From CAXXOZ01 sp963676435 (GTDB lineage Bacteria > Bacillota > Clostridia > Lachnospirales > Lachnospiraceae), in assembly GCA_963676435.2 (NCBI GenBank), contig CAXXOZ010000018.1:62001-126000 (forward strand): a DNA stretch of 64,000 bases, read 5' to 3'. Shown in pieces: positions 62,919-64,000 of the stretch. Position 1 is the first letter of the stretch. Each line of letters opens with the position of its first letter. The notes under the pieces were generated by a model. The model had not been told where the DNA came from. It was given only the letters and a program-made list of their open reading frames with translations, and ran no database searches. Made by a program: the position numbers and the translations under genes.

Positions 62919-63635
62919 ATGAAATCAGGGAAGAAAGTTTTGGCTCTTGCATTACCCTGTGTTATGGCAATGACTTTATTATTAGTTTCATGTCAGAACG
63001 CAACAGGTGATCAGGAGACTAGTGGAACACAGGTTGCAACACAGGCTACAGCACAGGAAACTGAGACTGTATATCAGGATGCAAGTTCAGTAAATGAAAT
63101 AGGTTTGTACCTTAAGCACAGAGAAATAGGAAGCTATGAATTAATTGAAGAATATACAGGTCCATGGACAGCAGGAATTGACATTAAAGCATTTGAGGCT
63201 TTTGCAAGTAATGAGGCGAATATTTCAGGAGATACATATGGTAATCTTTGGAAAGCACGCTGGTTTGATAACGATGAGGCCCAAAATTCAAAAATTGGAT
63301 ACTGCCTTTCTTTTACTCTTTCAGATGGGAAAGAATATGTTCAGACAATGATAAGACCTTCAGATACTGTTGGCGAATTTAATGATTATATTGAAGTCTG
63401 GATATATGATGATATTTACAATCTTGGTGCATCATGGTATTCTCACCTTACAGAAGCAGACTTTAATGAAGAAAGCCTTTGTTCATCAATTAAACTAACT
63501 GCAGCAGAAAAAATAGGTGACGTAAATACTATAAAATTGAAAGCTTTTATTTATGACAGTAATAGTGATTTTGATTCTGAATCAGGAGAATATATCGGAA
63601 TAAACAGTTATGAAATTACTATAAATAGGGAATAA
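62919..63635 (+). CDS. Lipoprotein of unknown function
   Basis: The 238-residue protein has a lipoprotein signal peptide with lipobox LVSC (near residue 25) and a Gln/Thr/Ala-rich linker (25-50). The rest is a soluble domain with no motif I recognise. Paired lysines at the start and the extended-10 TGGTATAAT (62892-62900) indicate an ordinary expressed surface lipoprotein. It is a single-gene unit; the terminator at 63690 follows. Confidence 0.7.
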   Translation: MKSGKKVLALALPCVMAMTLLLVSCQNATGDQETSGTQVATQATAQETETVYQDASSVNEIGLYLKHREIGSYELIEEYTGPWTAGIDIKAFEAFASNEANISGDTYGNLWKARWFDNDEAQNSKIGYCLSFTLSDGKEYVQTMIRPSDTVGEFNDYIEVWIYDDIYNLGASWYSHLTEADFNEESLCSSIKLTAAEKIGDVNTIKLKAFIYDSNSDFDSESGEYIGINSYEITINRE

Positions 63636-63689
63636 TATCTTTAATTGATAGTTGAGTTCAAAGAACTTTCCTCGTATGTTAAATTAAAA

Positions 63690-63715
63690 AAAAGAATCCC
63701 AACTGGGATTCTTTT
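63690..63715. terminator. Bidirectional terminator between lipoprotein and cold-shock genes
   Basis: AAAAGAATCCC (63690-63700) pairs perfectly with GGGATTCTTTT (63705-63715); A- and T-runs flank both sides. Confidence 0.88.
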
Positions 63716-63731
63716 AATTGGTTTGTTTTAA

Positions 63732-63935
63732 CTACTCTGCAGTAACGTTAACAGCCTGTAAACCTCTGTTACCCTGGATTGTGTCAAAAGATACTTTCTG
63801 TCCGTCTTCAAGGCTTTTAAAACCTTCTGAAGCGATTCCTGAGAAATGTACGAATACATCTTCTCCATCAGCATCGTTTGTGATGAAACCAAATCCTTTT
63901 TGTGAGTTAAACCATTTAACTGTACCTTTATTCAT
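63732..63935 (-). CDS. Cold-shock protein (CspA family)
   Basis: The 67-residue protein is a single cold-shock domain with RNP1 KGFGFIT (residues 13-19) and RNP2 VFVHF (26-31), and the usual GTVKWFNSQ opening. It binds single-stranded RNA and DNA as an RNA chaperone. AGGAGG precedes the ATG on the minus strand. Its long 5' leader, typical of such genes, would reach into and beyond the window end (63936-64000 shows no other feature). Confidence 0.97.
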   Translation of the reverse strand: MNKGTVKWFNSQKGFGFITNDADGEDVFVHFSGIASEGFKSLEDGQKVSFDTIQGNRGLQAVNVTAE

Positions 63936-64000
63936 GAAAGATACCTCCTAAAAATATTATTTTAATATTTTGTTCCGTAAATAAAAATCACATATTTTTG

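Overview
The window is AT-rich, densely coded DNA with Shine-Dalgarno-led genes, frequent ATGA/TAATG couplings, Gram-positive type lipoprotein signal peptides and strict-anaerobe functions: lysine 2,3-aminomutase, a desulfoferrodoxin-type superoxide reductase, iron-sulfur-flavoprotein-like reductases, and a thioredoxin reductase with no recognisable NAD(P)H motif. This fits an anaerobic low-GC Clostridia, perhaps Lachnospirales or a relative. The genus cannot be settled from the sequence alone. No rRNA, tRNA, CRISPR array, transposase or phage gene was found, and no gene-free stretch exceeds about 300 bases.

Layout. 1-2.4 kb: edge of a minus-strand gene, biotin uptake (bioY) and biotin ligase/repressor (birA), and a Crp/Fnr regulator. 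2.5-4.6 kb: kamA-ablB for the osmolyte N-acetyl-beta-lysine, divergent from the Crp/Fnr gene across a perfect 26-bp palindrome. 4.7-10.5 kb: a ClC antiporter, then a membrane protein fused to a spermidine-synthase-like domain coupled to a large zinc-ribbon protein of unknown function. 10.5-16.3 kb: LysR regulator with two divergent flavoproteins, a lipoprotein esterase, and an AgrC-like kinase with a LytTR regulator. 28.7-38.8 kb: small FMN-binding proteins, PadR/DUF2812 pair, a NiCo riboswitch with a CDF metal exporter, an ABC-2 exporter whose first permease is frameshifted, an unusual thioredoxin reductase with thioredoxin, a frameshifted HxlR regulator, and a TetR/aldo-keto reductase pair. 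61.4-64 kb: MsrAB, superoxide reductase, a lipoprotein and a cold-shock protein.

The centrepiece is a three-part carbohydrate region (16.3-28.6 kb and 38.9-61.4 kb). Three paralogous sugar ABC transporters, each ordered ATPase-permease-binding lipoprotein-permease and each next to a divergent AraC regulator, are joined to catabolic modules. Modules 1 and 3 each carry uxuA, an SDR-type uxuB, a KDPG aldolase gene, uxaC, a HAD phosphatase and a GH3 glycosidase, with the GH3 gene placed differently. Module 2 carries a GH78 alpha-L-rhamnosidase and an esterase. None of the glycosidases has a signal peptide, so the likely scheme is uptake of intact (rhamnosylated) glucuronides, cytoplasmic release of glucuronate by the GH3 enzymes, then isomerisation, reduction, dehydration and aldol cleavage. 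A 2-keto-3-deoxygluconate kinase, which the classical route needs, is missing from all modules. All three transporter ATPases share an unusual second nucleotide-binding domain with a degenerate Walker A and Cys in place of the catalytic Glu.
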